A DNA stretch of 64,000 bases from Pandoraea anapnoica (GCF_902459765.1 NZ_CABPSP010000005.1:186001-250000); one strand, 5' to 3'; positions 17,854 to 28,938 are shown, counted from the first letter of the stretch. The notes: generated from the letters alone by a model not told the origin. Translations and numbers: made by a program.

Positions 17854-19955
17854 GCTTGACCTCCGATGAGTGCCGTCATTTTCACGTTACGGGTGTCTGG
17901 CACTTCCGCATACGACAAAACCTTGAGCTGCGGCAGGCTGCGGCGCAGGAAGCGCGAGAGCAGCGAACGCAGCGGATGTTGAACCAGCAATACCGACGGC
18001 AGACCCTGACGCTCCTGACGCGTCACGGCTGCCTGGGTTTCACGCAACAGCGTATCGGCGAGGCCCGGCTCCAGACCGGTGCCACCGCCGGCCGACAACG
18101 CCTGCGTGAGAATTCGTTCGAGATTGGCGTCGAGCCCCACCACTTCCAGATCGCCACTGCCCGGGAACACGCTCTGCGTGATCGCGCGGCCCAGCGACAG
18201 TCGCACCAGCGCCGTGAGATCGTACGGATCCTGCACGCGTGCGCCATGCTCGGCGATGGTATCGATGATGGTACGCATGTCGCGAATCGGCACCTGCTCC
18301 TCGAGCAGGTTCTGCAGCACCTTCTGCAACGTGGTGAGCGCGATGGTCTTCGGCACCAGGTCTTCGATCAGCTTCGGCGCGTCCTTGCCGATACGCTCGA
18401 TGAGCTGCTGCACTTCCTGACGTCCCAGCAATTCGTGAGCGTGCGCGTTGATCAGGTGATTCAGGTGGGTCGCCACGACCGTACCGGCATCGACCACGGT
18501 GTAGCCGTACGCCTGCGCCTGATCGCGCTGGCCGACGTCGATCCACGTCGCGGGCAGACCGAAGGCAGGATCGCGCGTCGGCGTGCCTTGCAGCGGCGCA
18601 CTGACCTGCCCCGGGTCGATGGCCAGCAGTTGGCCCGGGTACGCCTCGCCTTCGCCGATGATCACGCCCTTGAGCGTGATGCGGTACTGGTTCGGGCGCA
18701 GCTCCAGATTGTCGCGGATGTGCACCACGGGTGCCAGGAAACCGATCTCCTGCGCGAACTTCTTCCGAATGCCTTTGATACGCTTGAGCAGTTCGCCATC
18801 CTGATTGCGGTCGACGAGGGGGATCAGGCGATAGCCGACTTCCAGCCCCAGCGGGTCGACCAGCGCCACGTCGTCCCATGACGCTTCGGCCACTTCGGGG
18901 GCGGCGGTCGCCGCGACCGGCGTCGGACGCGTCGCCTGCACCTTGGCGGCGGCGGCCTTGCGGAATTGCCAGCGGGCCAGCGCGCCCAGACCCAGCGCGA
19001 GCAGCAGGAAGGCAAAGTGCGGCATGCCCGGGATCAGGCCCATCAAGCCCAGAATCGCGGCCGTGATGCCCAGTACCTGCGGATTGTTGAAAAGCTGCGA
19101 GACGACCTGTTGTCCGACGTCTTCGTCGGTCGCCACACGCGACACCACCACACCGGCGGCCGTCGAGATCACCAGCGCCGGGATCTGCGCGACGAGACCG
19201 TCACCGATGGTCAGCAGCGTGTAGTTCTTGGCGGCGGTCGCGAGATCCAGATTGTGCTGAACCACGCCGACGATCAGCCCGCCGATGATGTTGATCAGCA
19301 TGATCAACAGACCGGCGACCGCGTCGCCGCGCACGAACTTGGACGCACCGTCCATCGAGCCGTAAAAATCGGCTTCCTGCGCAATCACCTTACGGCGGCT
19401 GCGTGCTTCCTCTTCCCCGATCAGACCGGCGTTCAGGTCGGCGTCGATGGCCATCTGCTTGCCAGGCATGGCGTCGAGGGTAAAACGCGCACCCACTTCG
19501 GCGATACGCCCCGCGCCCTTCGTGATCACCATGAAGTTGATGACCACGAGGATGATGAACACCACGATACCGACGGCGTAGTTGCCGCCCACCAGGAAGT
19601 GGCCGAACGCTTCGATCACCTTACCGGCAGCGTCCGGGCCGGTGTGGCCTTCGAGCAGCACCACGCGCGTGGACGCCACGTTCAGCGACAGACGCAGCAG
19701 CGTGGAGAACAGCAACACGCTCGGGAATGCCGCGAAGTCGAGCGGCTTTTGCGTGTACATGGACACCAGCAGCACCATCACCGCGAGGGCGATGTTGAAC
19801 GTGAACAACAGATCCAGGATGAACGGCGGCAGCGGGAGGATCATCATGCCCAGAATCATGATGATCAGCACCGGCGCGGCGAGCGACTTCAAGTTGCCGC
19901 CGAGGAGCAGTTGCGACGCACGCAATAGCTGGTTCGCGCGAGGGTTGAGGTTCAT
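17850..19955 (-). CDS. flhA: Flagellar export gate protein FlhA
   Basis: FlhA is the large export-gate protein that docks chaperone-substrate complexes. The 701-residue product has about eight N-terminal transmembrane helices (residues 20-330) with the conserved FHIPEP-type loop (RIAEVGARFTLDAMPGKQMA, then IDADLNAGLI). The large cytoplasmic domain follows (about 350-701). It overlaps the flhF start by 4 bp and starts 3 bp after the flhB stop. The length is typical. Confidence 0.97.
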   Translation of the reverse strand: MNLNPRANQLLRASQLLLGGNLKSLAAPVLIIMILGMMILPLPPFILDLLFTFNIALAVMVLLVSMYTQKPLDFAAFPSVLLFSTLLRLSLNVASTRVVLLEGHTGPDAAGKVIEAFGHFLVGGNYAVGIVVFIILVVINFMVITKGAGRIAEVGARFTLDAMPGKQMAIDADLNAGLIGEEEARSRRKVIAQEADFYGSMDGASKFVRGDAVAGLLIMLINIIGGLIVGVVQHNLDLATAAKNYTLLTIGDGLVAQIPALVISTAAGVVVSRVATDEDVGQQVVSQLFNNPQVLGITAAILGLMGLIPGMPHFAFLLLALGLGALARWQFRKAAAAKVQATRPTPVAATAAPEVAEASWDDVALVDPLGLEVGYRLIPLVDRNQDGELLKRIKGIRKKFAQEIGFLAPVVHIRDNLELRPNQYRITLKGVIIGEGEAYPGQLLAIDPGQVSAPLQGTPTRDPAFGLPATWIDVGQRDQAQAYGYTVVDAGTVVATHLNHLINAHAHELLGRQEVQQLIERIGKDAPKLIEDLVPKTIALTTLQKVLQNLLEEQVPIRDMRTIIDTIAEHGARVQDPYDLTALVRLSLGRAITQSVFPGSGDLEVVGLDANLERILTQALSAGGGTGLEPGLADTLLRETQAAVTRQERQGLPSVLLVQHPLRSLLSRFLRRSLPQLKVLSYAEVPDTRNVKMTALIGGQA

Positions 19956-19958
19956 TCG

Positions 19959-21110
19959 TTACACTCGTTTCGACCCGAGGCGCCGGGGCGCGTCGAGCTC
20001 GGTCGGCACCGGCAGATCCGACGGGGTCAGCGGCTCGATGCCCCCCTCGGCACGCCAGCGGCGAAGCTGGAAGACCCACGCCAGCACTTCGGCCACGGCC
20101 GTGTACAGCGTGGCCGGGATTTCGTGACCGATTTCCACGTGACGATGCAGCGCACGGGCCAACGGCGGGGCTTCGAGGATCGGGATGCGGTGCTCTGCCC
20201 CCATCTCACGGATACGCTGCGCAACCAGATCGGTGCCCTTGGCGAGCACACGCGGCGCGCGCATGTTGTCCTTATATTCGAGGGCGACGGCAAAGTGCGT
20301 CGGGTTCGTCACGATCACGTCGGCCTTGGGCACGTCCTGCATCATCCGGCGGCGCGCGGCCTGACGCTGCAACTGACGGATCTGCGCCTTGACGTGCGGA
20401 TCGCCCTCGGTTTCCTTGTTTTCCTGACGCACTTCCTCTTTGGTCATGCGCAGCTTCTTGTAGTGCTGCCACAGCTGGAACGGGATATCGATGGCCGCCA
20501 CCAGCAGCAGCGACGCCACGATAAACGCGCAGCACACCACGATCATCTCGCCCACGTACGGCAGCGCCACACGCGGCGACTGCGTCATCAGGCCCATCAC
20601 GGCGTCTTTGTCGCGGGCGATGGCCCAGTACGCCACGCCGCCCACGAGCACGGTCTTGGCCACGGCCTTGACCAGCTCGACCAGCCCCTGCGTCGAGAAC
20701 ATGCGGCCCAGCCCCTTGAGCGGGTTCAGGCGGCCGAAGTTGGGAGCGAGCGATTTGGTGGTGAACAGCCAGCCGCCCAGCGCCATCGGTGCGACGATGG
20801 CCGCGATCACGAGGGCGACGAAGAGCGGCGCGATGACCATGAGAGCGTCCGCGCCCGAGTGCGCTGCGTACGAGAGCATGCGGCGCGTGTCCATCGCCGT
20901 GCCCGGCTCGAACTGCATGCCGTGGCGCATCAACTGGGCGAAGCCCTGCGAGATACGGTCGGCCGTCATCCACATTCCAGCGACACCGGCGGCCAGCAGG
21001 GCGAACGTCGAAAGCTCGCGCGAACGCGCGACCTGCCCTTCCTCGCGCGCCTTCTCCAGACGCCGGGGAGTGGGTGATTCCGACTTTTCGAGATCGCTTT
21101 CCTCAGCCAT
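19959..21110 (-). CDS. flhB: Flagellar export switch protein FlhB
   Basis: FlhB switches export from rod-hook to filament substrates after autocleavage. The 383-residue product has four transmembrane helices in the first 210 residues and the cleavage motif NPTH in ADVIVTNPTHFAVALEYKDN. The N-terminal ESPTPRRLEKAREEGQVARS is typical. The C-terminus is about 30 residues longer than a minimal FlhBCC domain. It is the first gene of the flhB-A-F-G-fliA series. Confidence 0.97.
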   Translation of the reverse strand: MAEESDLEKSESPTPRRLEKAREEGQVARSRELSTFALLAAGVAGMWMTADRISQGFAQLMRHGMQFEPGTAMDTRRMLSYAAHSGADALMVIAPLFVALVIAAIVAPMALGGWLFTTKSLAPNFGRLNPLKGLGRMFSTQGLVELVKAVAKTVLVGGVAYWAIARDKDAVMGLMTQSPRVALPYVGEMIVVCCAFIVASLLLVAAIDIPFQLWQHYKKLRMTKEEVRQENKETEGDPHVKAQIRQLQRQAARRRMMQDVPKADVIVTNPTHFAVALEYKDNMRAPRVLAKGTDLVAQRIREMGAEHRIPILEAPPLARALHRHVEIGHEIPATLYTAVAEVLAWVFQLRRWRAEGGIEPLTPSDLPVPTELDAPRRLGSKRV

Positions 21111-21212
21111 GCCCTATCCACAGCGGGCGGACGAACCCACCCTATCGCGACCGATTATGGCCGTAACCGTCAAGTCACAAAGGGGGGAATAGAGGCGGGA
21201 TTGGGCGGTATT

Positions 21213-21251
21213 TCGCGCAAGCGCGATTCCGCCAGCCGGGGCGCGGCTGGC
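21213..21251 (-). other. Two adjacent hairpins between cheZ and flhB
   Basis: TCGCGC-aa-GCGCGA (21213-21226) is followed by GCCAGCC and GGCTGGC (21231-21251), just past the cheZ stop. Neither has a U-run on the minus strand. They may pause transcription or protect the 3' end of the chemotaxis message, or simply be GC-rich background. Confidence 0.35.
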
Positions 21252-21258
21252 GGCGGGG

Positions 21259-21933
21259 TCAGAAACCGAGGCTGGCGAGCAGGTCGTCGACCTGTCCCTG
21301 ATCGGCCACGATGTCGGTGCGACCTTCCTTCTTGATCTGCGGCCCGTTGAGCAACGAGTCTTCGGCTTCCTTGCGCTTCTCGGGCGGCATGTTATCGAGC
21401 AGCGTCTGGAGCAGATGGCTCTCGATCTCCTGCACCACTTCCATGATCTTCTTGATGACCTGCCCGGTCAGATCCTGGAAGTCCTGCGCCATCATGATTT
21501 CCATCAGATGGTTGTTGGTCGCGCGGGTGTCGTCCGGCACGCGACGCAGGTAGGTGCGGGTCTCGGTGACGAGTTGACGCGCGTCGTCGAGTTCCAGCGG
21601 CTGGTCGAACCACTTGGCCCAGCGCGCGTCGAGCGCATTGGCGTCCGCTTCGAGACGGTCCTGAATGGGCCTGGCCAGTTCGATGGCCGTCAGCGCCCGC
21701 ACGGCCGCCTGTTCCGTCATGGTCGCGACGTAGTTCAGCCGGTCGCGGGCGTCGGGAATCGCCTCGGCCGCCTGCTCCAGCTGCTTGTCCAGACCGAGTT
21801 CGCGCAGATTGTCGCGCAGCATGCGCGTCAATTGCCCGATGCGCATCAGCATGCGCTCGGCCGGATCTGCCTCGCCGGTCACGTAAGCGCCGCCCGGCTC
21901 ACCCGGCCATTCAGTGCTCGACTCGTGGGTCAC
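21259..21933 (-). CDS. cheZ: CheY-P phosphatase CheZ
   Basis: CheZ removes phosphate from CheY and ends the tumble signal. The 224-residue product is a long helical hairpin carrying the catalytic motif [20 protein letters not shown]. Its last residues, [11 protein letters not shown], form the CheY-binding tail. It starts 2 bp after the cheY stop and is the last gene of the chemotaxis series. Confidence 0.97.
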   Translation of the reverse strand: MTHESSTEWPGEPGGAYVTGEADPAERMLMRIGQLTRMLRDNLRELGLDKQLEQAAEAIPDARDRLNYVATMTEQAAVRALTAIELARPIQDRLEADANALDARWAKWFDQPLELDDARQLVTETRTYLRRVPDDTRATNNHLMEIMMAQDFQDLTGQVIKKIMEVVQEIESHLLQTLLDNMPPEKRKEAEDSLLNGPQIKKEGRTDIVADQGQVDDLLASLGF

Positions 21934-21935
21934 GT

Positions 21936-22334
21936 TCAGGCCCCCGTTTTTTCCATTTTTTCGAAGATCTTGCCCAGCTTCTCATCGAGGGTCGCGGCCG
22001 TGAACGGCTTGACCACATACCCGCTCGCACCGGCCTGGGCGGCGGCGATGATGTTTTCCTTCTTGGCTTCGGCCGTGACCATCAGCACCGGCAGCTTGGC
22101 CAGGTTCGGGTCGGCACGGATCGTCTGGAGCATCGTCAGGCCGTCCATGTTCGGCATGTTCCAGTCGGACACCACGAATTCGAAGCTACCGCCGCGCAGC
22201 TTGGCCAGCGCCGCCACACCGTCTTCCGCTTCGTCGACATTGGAGAAACCCAGCTCCTTGAGCAGGTTTCGCACAATGCGGCGCATCGTCGGAAAATCGT
22301 CGACGACCAGGAATTTCATGTTCTTGTCTACCAT
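21936..22334 (-). CDS. cheY: Chemotaxis response regulator CheY
   Basis: CheY carries the phosphoryl signal from CheA to the flagellar switch. The ATG at 22332-22334 ([17 protein letters not shown]) was chosen because GGAG lies 5 nt upstream and the product then has 132 residues. The protein is very close to enterobacterial CheY, with the acceptor aspartate in [12 protein letters not shown], the conserved [20 protein letters not shown] and [11 protein letters not shown]. It is paired with cheZ. Confidence 0.97.
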   Translation of the reverse strand: MVDKNMKFLVVDDFPTMRRIVRNLLKELGFSNVDEAEDGVAALAKLRGGSFEFVVSDWNMPNMDGLTMLQTIRADPNLAKLPVLMVTAEAKKENIIAAAQAGASGYVVKPFTAATLDEKLGKIFEKMEKTGA

Positions 22335-22349
22335 CATCACTCCAATTCT

Positions 22350-22374
22350 GTCGGTCCCCCTTTGGGGGGCCGAC
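22350..22374 (-). promoter_or_regulatory. Stable hairpin just before the cheY ribosome site
   Basis: GTCGGTCCCCC, a 3-nt loop and GGGGGGCCGAC form an 11-bp stem with one G-U pair. It lies in the 145-bp gap between cheB and cheY, 15 nt before the cheY start codon, and no U-run follows. It could be a processing or protecting stem that sets CheY/CheZ output relative to the upstream genes. Confidence 0.5.
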
Positions 22375-22479
22375 AATATTCAGGGGCAAGTTCCGCCATC
22401 ACTCAGTGCCCTGAGTGTGAACGCAAATCGTTGCGGACCATACGGCGAAAACAAGCCAAAAACAACGCCAAAAGCCGAA

Positions 22480-23559
22480 CTATACCCGTTGCGTGCGTTC
22501 GCCGAATTTCGCGACCTGATGAAGCACTTTTCGGGCCATCTCGTGCAGCGGCACCACTTCCTCCGCGCCGCCCATGGCAATGGCTTCGCGCGGCATGCCG
22601 AACACGATGCAGCTCGCTTCGTCCTGCGCGAACGTGTGCGCACCGGCACGGCGCATCTCGACCAGACCGGCCGCACCGTCGCGGCCCATGCCCGTGAGAA
22701 TCACGCCGATGGCGTTACGTCCGGCATGCACGGCCGCGGAGCGAAACAATACATCGACCGACGGACGATGTCGATTCACCGGCGGCGCCGGATCGAGCAC
22801 TGCCACGTAGTTTGCGCCGCTGCGCGAGAGTTGCAGGTGGGTGTCGCCGCCCGGTGCAATGTAGGCATGGCCCGGCAACACACGCTCGCCGTGCTCGGCT
22901 TCCTTCACCGTAATGCGGCACAGCCCGTTCAGGCGTTGCGCAAACGACTTGGTGAAGCCCGCCGGCATGTGCTGCGTGATGAGAATCGCCGGAGCGTCGG
23001 GCGGCATTGGCACGAGCACTTCGCGAATCGCTTCGGTGCCGCCCGTCGACGCGCCGATGATAATCAGCTTTTCCGTCGATACGAGCGGGTTGCGTAGCAT
23101 CGGCGCGGCTTCCACCGCGACCGGGGCCGCGCTCTTGGGCGGGGCACTGCGCACACGAGCGCGGGCGGCAGCACGAATCTTGTCGGCGATCATCTCGCCG
23201 TATTCGAGCATGCCGTCACGAATACCCAGACGCGGCTTCGTCACGAAATCGACCGCACCGAGTTCGAGCGCACGCATCGTGACTTCCGAGCCACGCTCGG
23301 TCAGCGACGACACCATGAGCACGGGCATCGGACGCAGGCGCATGAGCTTCTCAAGGAAGTCCAGCCCGTCCATGCGCGGCATTTCGACGTCGAGCGTGAG
23401 CACGTCCGGGTTGTGCTGCTTGATCAGATCGCGCGCCACGAGCGGGTCGGGTGCGGTCGCCACTACGGTCATGTCCGGATGCGCATTGATGATCTCCGTC
23501 ATCAGGCTGCGCACAAGTGCGGAATCGTCCACGCACAGGACTTTAATTGGTTCGCTCAA
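22480..23559 (-). CDS. cheB: Receptor methylesterase and deamidase CheB
   Basis: CheB removes methyl groups from chemoreceptors when phosphorylated. The 359-residue product has a receiver domain (acceptor Asp57 in [13 protein letters not shown]) and a C-terminal methylesterase domain. The catalytic triad is visible as Ser in [12 protein letters not shown], His in [14 protein letters not shown] and Asp in [10 protein letters not shown]. It overlaps cheD by 4 bp. Confidence 0.97.
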   Translation of the reverse strand: MSEPIKVLCVDDSALVRSLMTEIINAHPDMTVVATAPDPLVARDLIKQHNPDVLTLDVEMPRMDGLDFLEKLMRLRPMPVLMVSSLTERGSEVTMRALELGAVDFVTKPRLGIRDGMLEYGEMIADKIRAAARARVRSAPPKSAAPVAVEAAPMLRNPLVSTEKLIIIGASTGGTEAIREVLVPMPPDAPAILITQHMPAGFTKSFAQRLNGLCRITVKEAEHGERVLPGHAYIAPGGDTHLQLSRSGANYVAVLDPAPPVNRHRPSVDVLFRSAAVHAGRNAIGVILTGMGRDGAAGLVEMRRAGAHTFAQDEASCIVFGMPREAIAMGGAEEVVPLHEMARKVLHQVAKFGERTQRV

Positions 23560-24233
23560 GCCTCCTCCATTTTTCGGTTGTCAGGCCCCGGCCGAGGCTT
23601 GGCATTTCTGGCCGGTGGCGCAAAGAGTTCTACGGAGCCCCGTACTTCGCGTGCGCGCAGTCGCTGCGCGTACGCCTGTTCCCGCTGGACGATGGCCGGA
23701 TCGCCCCGGTCGCCCAGCTTCTTGACCATCACCCGCCCGGTGCGCGGCAAAAAGCACACCTTGCGCGGATGCGGTCCGAGCAGATCCTGCGCAGTCACGC
23801 GAATCTGCTCCATCTCGAGATAGCGCAACACGAAGTTCGCGTTGCGATCGCCGATATTCAGGGTGGTCATGCCCGCGAGCACCGCGCCGCCGCCGAAGAC
23901 CTTCGCCTCCAGACGCTCGCGCCGTGCGCCGAGCTTGATCAGCTCGTTGATGAGCATTTCCATCGCGTATGCGCCGTAGCGCATGGACGCAGAGAGTAGC
24001 CGATCGCGCTCGCTCTCGCCATCGTCCGGCAGCATGAAGTGGTTCATGCCGCCGATACCGGTGACGCTGTCGCGCACGCAGGCGGCCACGCACGAACCGA
24101 GCACCGTCACGAGCATGATGTCTTCGGTCGTGACGAAATACTCCGACGGCAGCAGCTTCACCGCCTGCGTATTGAACGCATTGTCGAAGTAGTGGTTGGT
24201 CGCGAGTGCTTCGGCCAATGGCTGTGCTGCCAT
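23556..24233 (-). CDS. cheD: Receptor glutamine deamidase CheD
   Basis: CheD deamidates receptor glutamines. The start at 24233 ([16 protein letters not shown]) follows GGGGAG and gives 225 residues; a longer frame adds 17 residues that run into cheR. The catalytic Cys is in [14 protein letters not shown] and the His in [13 protein letters not shown]. The C-terminal tail of about 50 residues is basic and variable. It lies between cheR and cheB. Confidence 0.93.
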   Translation of the reverse strand: MAAQPLAEALATNHYFDNAFNTQAVKLLPSEYFVTTEDIMLVTVLGSCVAACVRDSVTGIGGMNHFMLPDDGESERDRLLSASMRYGAYAMEMLINELIKLGARRERLEAKVFGGGAVLAGMTTLNIGDRNANFVLRYLEMEQIRVTAQDLLGPHPRKVCFLPRTGRVMVKKLGDRGDPAIVQREQAYAQRLRAREVRGSVELFAPPARNAKPRPGPDNRKMEEA

Positions 24234-24234
24234 G

Positions 24235-25176
24235 TCAGGCTCCCCGTGCTCCGGCGCCGGCCAGTTCATACACCGTCTGCCCACGCAGACGGAACGCCCG
24301 GCTCACATAGGTGAAGTTCTCCGAATGCCCGGCGAACAGCAGGCCGTCCGGTTTGAGCAAAGGGACGAAGCGCTCGAGAATGCGCGCCTGCGTGGCCTTG
24401 TCGAAATAGATCATCACGTTGCGGCAGAAGATCACGTCGAACGGCCCGCCGATCTGCCACGACGGCGCGAGCAGGTTGAGCGGCTCGAACGTCACCAGTT
24501 GCTGCAATTCGGGACGCACCTTGATCTTCCCCGAGTTCGCGCCCGTGCCGCGCAGGAAATGCTTGCGCAGTTGCTCCTGCGAGATCTTGCCGGTCTGCTC
24601 GCCGTTGTAGACGGCAGCCGAAGCACGCGCGAGTACCTGCGTGTCCACGTCGGTCGCCAGCACCGTGGCGTTGGGGCGCGAGCCGAGCGTGTCGACCAGC
24701 GTCATCGCAATCGAATACGGCTCTTCGCCGGTCGACGCCGCGCAGCACCACACCGAGATCGGCTTGGGGCGATTGCGCACGAAGTCGGCGAGCAGCGGGA
24801 AATGGTGCGACTCGCGGAAGAACGACGTGAGGTTCGTCGTCAGGGCGTTGGTGAACGACTCCCACTCGCTGTCGCCGGTGTCGGCTTCGAGCATGTCGAG
24901 GTATTCGGTGAAGCTTGTCATGCCCAGCGCACGCAGACGTCGCGCGATGCGGCTGTAGACCATCTCGCGCTTGTGCTCGGCCAGCGCGATCCCGGCGCGC
25001 TGGTAGATCAAATTACGAATGCGGCTGAAGTCGGCCAGCGAGAACGCAAAGTCGCGCTCGCCCGACAGGGCTGCGCCACTGGCGCGCGCGAAATCCGCGC
25101 TGCGCGAACCCGCGTCGCCATCGGGGCCGGAGCCGCCGCGACGCGTCAGATGCGAGGTGTTGCGCGAATCGGTCAT
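24235..25176 (-). CDS. cheR: Receptor methyltransferase CheR
   Basis: CheR methylates receptor glutamates using S-adenosylmethionine. The 313-residue product has the N-terminal helical domain with [20 protein letters not shown] and the SAM-binding core with [18 protein letters not shown] and [18 protein letters not shown]. Two of the three receptors encoded just upstream end in the pentapeptide that binds CheR's beta-subdomain. It stops next to the cheD start. Confidence 0.96.
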   Translation of the reverse strand: MTDSRNTSHLTRRGGSGPDGDAGSRSADFARASGAALSGERDFAFSLADFSRIRNLIYQRAGIALAEHKREMVYSRIARRLRALGMTSFTEYLDMLEADTGDSEWESFTNALTTNLTSFFRESHHFPLLADFVRNRPKPISVWCCAASTGEEPYSIAMTLVDTLGSRPNATVLATDVDTQVLARASAAVYNGEQTGKISQEQLRKHFLRGTGANSGKIKVRPELQQLVTFEPLNLLAPSWQIGGPFDVIFCRNVMIYFDKATQARILERFVPLLKPDGLLFAGHSENFTYVSRAFRLRGQTVYELAGAGARGA

Positions 25177-25219
25177 GATGTCTCGGTTGCGTCGAATTAC
25201 GTCGGACAGTGCTTATGTC

Positions 25220-26854
25220 TTATGCCGCACGGGCCAACGGCTGGGCCGCCGGCTCGCGCCGGGACGCGCCAATCGCATGCACGCTCCCCGCACCTGCCGC
25301 CCCCCCCGTCTGGAAGACGGACACGGCCGCGCGCAGCTCCTGCGCTTGCGACTCCATCGCGCCGGCGGCAGCCGCCGCCTCTTCCACGAGCGCCGCGTTC
25401 TGCTGCGTCACCTCATCCATCTGCGTCACCGCACGATTGACCTGCTCGATGCCGCTCGACTGTTCGGCAGACGCCGCCGAGATCTCGCCCATGATGTCCG
25501 TCACGCGTTTGACCGCCTGCACGATCTCTTCCATGGTCTGACGCTGACGCGTCACGAGCGCCGTGCCGTCCTGAACGCGGCGCGACGAGTCTTCGATGAG
25601 CGCCTTGATTTCCTTCGCGGCCGCCGCACTGCGCTGGGCCAGCGTGCGCACTTCGCCCGCGACCACGGCGAAACCGCGCCCCTGTTCGCCCGCACGCGCC
25701 GCTTCCACGGCAGCGTTCAGCGCGAGGATGTTCGTCTGGAAAGCGATGCCGTCGATCACGGCGATGATGTCGACGATCTTGTTCGAGCTGGTGGAGATGC
25801 CGTCCATCGTCGCCCCGACCTGCCCCGAGACTTCGCCGCCGCGCATGGCGATTTCCGACGCATTCACCGCCAGTTGGCTCGCCTGACGCGCGTTGTCGGC
25901 GTTCTGGCGCACGGTTGCCGTGAGCTGCTCCATCGACGAGGCGGTTTCTTCGAGCGACGCCGCCTGCTGTTCGGTACGGGCCGACAGATCGGTGTTACCC
26001 GCCGCGATCTCATGCGCGGCCGTGGTGATCGACTCGGTACCCTGACGAATCTGCGAGATGGTCTCGGCCAGCGTGTGCTGCATGCGTTGCATGGCGTAGA
26101 GCAGACTGTGCGTGTCGCCCGGGGCGACGTTCACGTGGCTGTGCAGGTCGCCGCTTGCGATGCGATGCGCGATGCCCGCCGCGTACTCCGGCTCGCCGCC
26201 GAGGCTGCGCTGCACGTTGCGGATGATCGCGACCATCGCGGCCGTCACAATGCCGCCGATCAGCAGAAGTGCAATGCCGAAGCGAATGAGCGTGGCGTAG
26301 AACGCCTCGTCGACGTCCTGCACATACACGCCGCTCATCAGGCCCCAGTCCCAGGGCGCGAAGTACTTCACGAACGAGACCTTGGCCATCCGCTTGTCGC
26401 TGCCCGCGATACGACCGTAGTAGTCGACGAAACCGGTGCCCTTATCCTTGGCCACACGGGCCATTTCGACGAAGATCAGCTTGCCGTTCGTATCCTTGTA
26501 GTTGGAGACGTCTCTGTTCACCAGATCGGCGAGTGTCGGATGCATGAGGACGACCGGCGTGGTGTTGAAGATCACCACATAGCCGCTGCCGCCTTCGCCA
26601 TAGCGCATGACTTTCAGTCGCGCCATGGCCTGTTGTTTCGCCTCTTCGACGGTGATTTTGCCTGCCGCTGCCTGCGCCGCGTAGTCGCGCAGAATGCCGT
26701 CGGCGCTCGTGACGACATTTTCCACTGCCGCGCGCCGCTCCGACATCATCGTGCTGCGCTCGTGAAAGGCAGCCCAGCCACCGAGAATCAAAAGCCCCAG
26801 CCACATGAGCGCAAGCGCCGACCAGAGTTTTGCTTTGAGACTCAACTGCATCAT
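25220..26854 (-). CDS. Methyl-accepting chemotaxis protein with single-Cache sensor
   Basis: The start at 26854 follows GGAGG and gives 544 residues. A transmembrane helix (about 10-30) is followed by a periplasmic sCache-type domain (about 35-190, with [20 protein letters not shown] and [17 protein letters not shown]), a second helix, a HAMP region and the signalling domain with the tip [20 protein letters not shown]. The C-terminus lacks the WE[TE]F pentapeptide carried by the other two receptors, so its adaptation probably depends on neighbours. sCache domains often sense small organic acids; the ligand is not predictable here. Confidence 0.93.
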   Translation of the reverse strand: MMQLSLKAKLWSALALMWLGLLILGGWAAFHERSTMMSERRAAVENVVTSADGILRDYAAQAAAGKITVEEAKQQAMARLKVMRYGEGGSGYVVIFNTTPVVLMHPTLADLVNRDVSNYKDTNGKLIFVEMARVAKDKGTGFVDYYGRIAGSDKRMAKVSFVKYFAPWDWGLMSGVYVQDVDEAFYATLIRFGIALLLIGGIVTAAMVAIIRNVQRSLGGEPEYAAGIAHRIASGDLHSHVNVAPGDTHSLLYAMQRMQHTLAETISQIRQGTESITTAAHEIAAGNTDLSARTEQQAASLEETASSMEQLTATVRQNADNARQASQLAVNASEIAMRGGEVSGQVGATMDGISTSSNKIVDIIAVIDGIAFQTNILALNAAVEAARAGEQGRGFAVVAGEVRTLAQRSAAAAKEIKALIEDSSRRVQDGTALVTRQRQTMEEIVQAVKRVTDIMGEISAASAEQSSGIEQVNRAVTQMDEVTQQNAALVEEAAAAAGAMESQAQELRAAVSVFQTGGAAGAGSVHAIGASRREPAAQPLARAA

Positions 26855-27064
26855 GATGTGACCTCCACTACCCGCCTGCCGTGGCGCCGCATGAAATGCG
26901 GCGCGCACGACGGCTTTTGTCTTGCCGATTGTTGCCACTTGCCGACACGCCCCTCGGGTGCCCGGCGGTACTGAGTCGCCGGGCGAGGTGCGTGCACCGT
27001 TCCTATAGGTACTGCTTTGTTGCCTCGTGCATTGCGGCACGACGGCAACCATTACGTCATACGA

Positions 27065-28858
27065 TCAGAAGGTTTCCCAATCGCCGTTTGCATCATCCGT
27101 GCCCGTGCGCGAAGCGGCCGGTGCTGCCGCTGCCGGTGCAGGCTTGCGAAGCGGGGCCGGTGCAGGCGCCGCCTTCGGTGTAGCCGCCGATGCCGGTGCT
27201 GCCGATGCGGCGGGGGCTGCGACCTTCTTCTTCGCCGGAGTCGGGCGTGCGGCAGGTGCTGCCGTCGGAAGCACCGCCAGCGCCGGGGCTGCGTAGCCCG
27301 TCGCGACCTGGCTCGCGTCCACGCGGAACACCGAGACCGTCGTCTTCAGACGATTGGCCTGCTCTTCCAGCGAACCGGCGGCCGCTGCCGCTTCTTCCAC
27401 CAGCGCCGCGTTCTGCTGCGTCACTTCGTCCATCTGCGTGATCGCGCGGTTGACCTGCTCGATACCGCTCGACTGTTCGGCCGACGCCGCCGAGATCTCG
27501 CCCATGATGTCCGTCACGCGCTTCACCGCCTGCACGATCTCGTTCATCGTGTGGCCTTGCTGTGCGACGAGCGCCGTGCCGTCCTGCACGCGACGCGACG
27601 AGTCTTCGATCAGCGCCTTGATTTCCTTCGCGGCGGCCGCGCTGCGCTGCGCCAGCGTGCGCACTTCGCCTGCGACCACAGCAAAGCCGCGGCCTTGTTC
27701 CCCTGCACGCGCCGCTTCCACGGCGGCGTTCAGGGCGAGGATGTTCGTCTGGAAGGCAATGCCGTCGATCACGCTGATGATGTCGACGATCTTGTTCGAG
27801 CTGGTCGAAATGCCGTCCATCGTCTCACCGACCTGGCCGGAGACCTGACCGCCGCGCGTGGCGATTTCCGAGGCGTTCACCGCCAACTGGCTGGCCTGAC
27901 GGGCGTTATCGGCGTTCTGGCGCACGGTCGCCGTGAGCTGTTCCATCGACGACGCGGTTTCTTCCAGCGATGCGGCCTGCTGTTCGGTGCGCGCCGACAG
28001 ATCGGTGTTGCCTGCGGCAATCTGCTGTGCCGCCGACGTGATCGACTCGGTGCCCGAGCGAACTTCCGCCACGGTGCGCACAAGACTGTCCTGCATGTGC
28101 TTCACGCCCTTGAACAGACGTCCCGTCTCGGTCTCGTTCCACACGTCGATGCGTTGCGTGAGGTCGCCCCCGGCGATCTTCTCGAAGTGACGGATCGCGT
28201 CGTCGATCGGGCCGACGATGGCGCGCGTGAGCGTGATCTGCGTGATGATGCCGACGATCAGGCCAAGGCCCAGACCGATGCCGACCATCCACATCACCAT
28301 CGTGTAACGGGCCTGTGCTGCCAGATAGCGATCTTCGGCGTTCTTGACCTGCATGTCGGCCAGCGCGGTCATCGCCTTCGTGTAGTCGGCGAACAGGCGC
28401 GGCACGTCCATCACCGTCTTGGCGTGGAAGTCAGGAATGTCGCCCGACTCGATGGCCTTAAGCGCGGGGAGGATGCCATCGTTGTTGACCTTGCCGCGTG
28501 CCGCGATGACAGCGTCGGCGAGTGCCTTCTCGCCGTCGCTCATCGGCAGAGCGGCGTAGCTTGCCCACGAATCGTCGGCCTTCTTGAGGTTGGCCCGCAC
28601 GCTGTCGATCGCCGACTTGATCTCGGTCGGATCGGCGATGAACTCGATGCGCGAGAGCGTCACGCGTGCGCCCAACGTCGAGATCGTGGTCTGTGCCAGC
28701 GATCGCGCCGATGCCATGTCGTTCGTGTAGATCTCTTGCAGCGACGCATTGCTCTGTCGCAGCGAGACGAGACCCACCGCAGCGCCCACGACCAGCAGCA
28801 CCATGAAGAGTCCCAGCGCCAGCGTAAGCCGCGCCCGGATGGTGACATTCTTAAACAT
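27065..28858 (-). CDS. Methyl-accepting chemotaxis protein, Tar-type with CheR-binding tail
   Basis: The 597-residue product has an N-terminal transmembrane helix (about 10-32), a periplasmic four-helix-bundle domain (about 35-190), a second helix (about 192-213), HAMP and a signalling domain almost identical to those of its neighbours. It ends DWETF, the pentapeptide that tethers CheR and CheB, preceded by a long Ala/Pro-rich linker of about 70 residues. It is the middle of three tandem receptors. The ligand cannot be told from sequence. Confidence 0.95.
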   Translation of the reverse strand: MFKNVTIRARLTLALGLFMVLLVVGAAVGLVSLRQSNASLQEIYTNDMASARSLAQTTISTLGARVTLSRIEFIADPTEIKSAIDSVRANLKKADDSWASYAALPMSDGEKALADAVIAARGKVNNDGILPALKAIESGDIPDFHAKTVMDVPRLFADYTKAMTALADMQVKNAEDRYLAAQARYTMVMWMVGIGLGLGLIVGIITQITLTRAIVGPIDDAIRHFEKIAGGDLTQRIDVWNETETGRLFKGVKHMQDSLVRTVAEVRSGTESITSAAQQIAAGNTDLSARTEQQAASLEETASSMEQLTATVRQNADNARQASQLAVNASEIATRGGQVSGQVGETMDGISTSSNKIVDIISVIDGIAFQTNILALNAAVEAARAGEQGRGFAVVAGEVRTLAQRSAAAAKEIKALIEDSSRRVQDGTALVAQQGHTMNEIVQAVKRVTDIMGEISAASAEQSSGIEQVNRAITQMDEVTQQNAALVEEAAAAAGSLEEQANRLKTTVSVFRVDASQVATGYAAPALAVLPTAAPAARPTPAKKKVAAPAASAAPASAATPKAAPAPAPLRKPAPAAAAPAASRTGTDDANGDWETF

Positions 28859-28938
28859 AACGACCTCTACCCCGTGAAGACCGGCCCGTAGCCGGTTGAT
28901 CCATCACAACAATCTCGTCTCTTTGCACCAACAAACCG

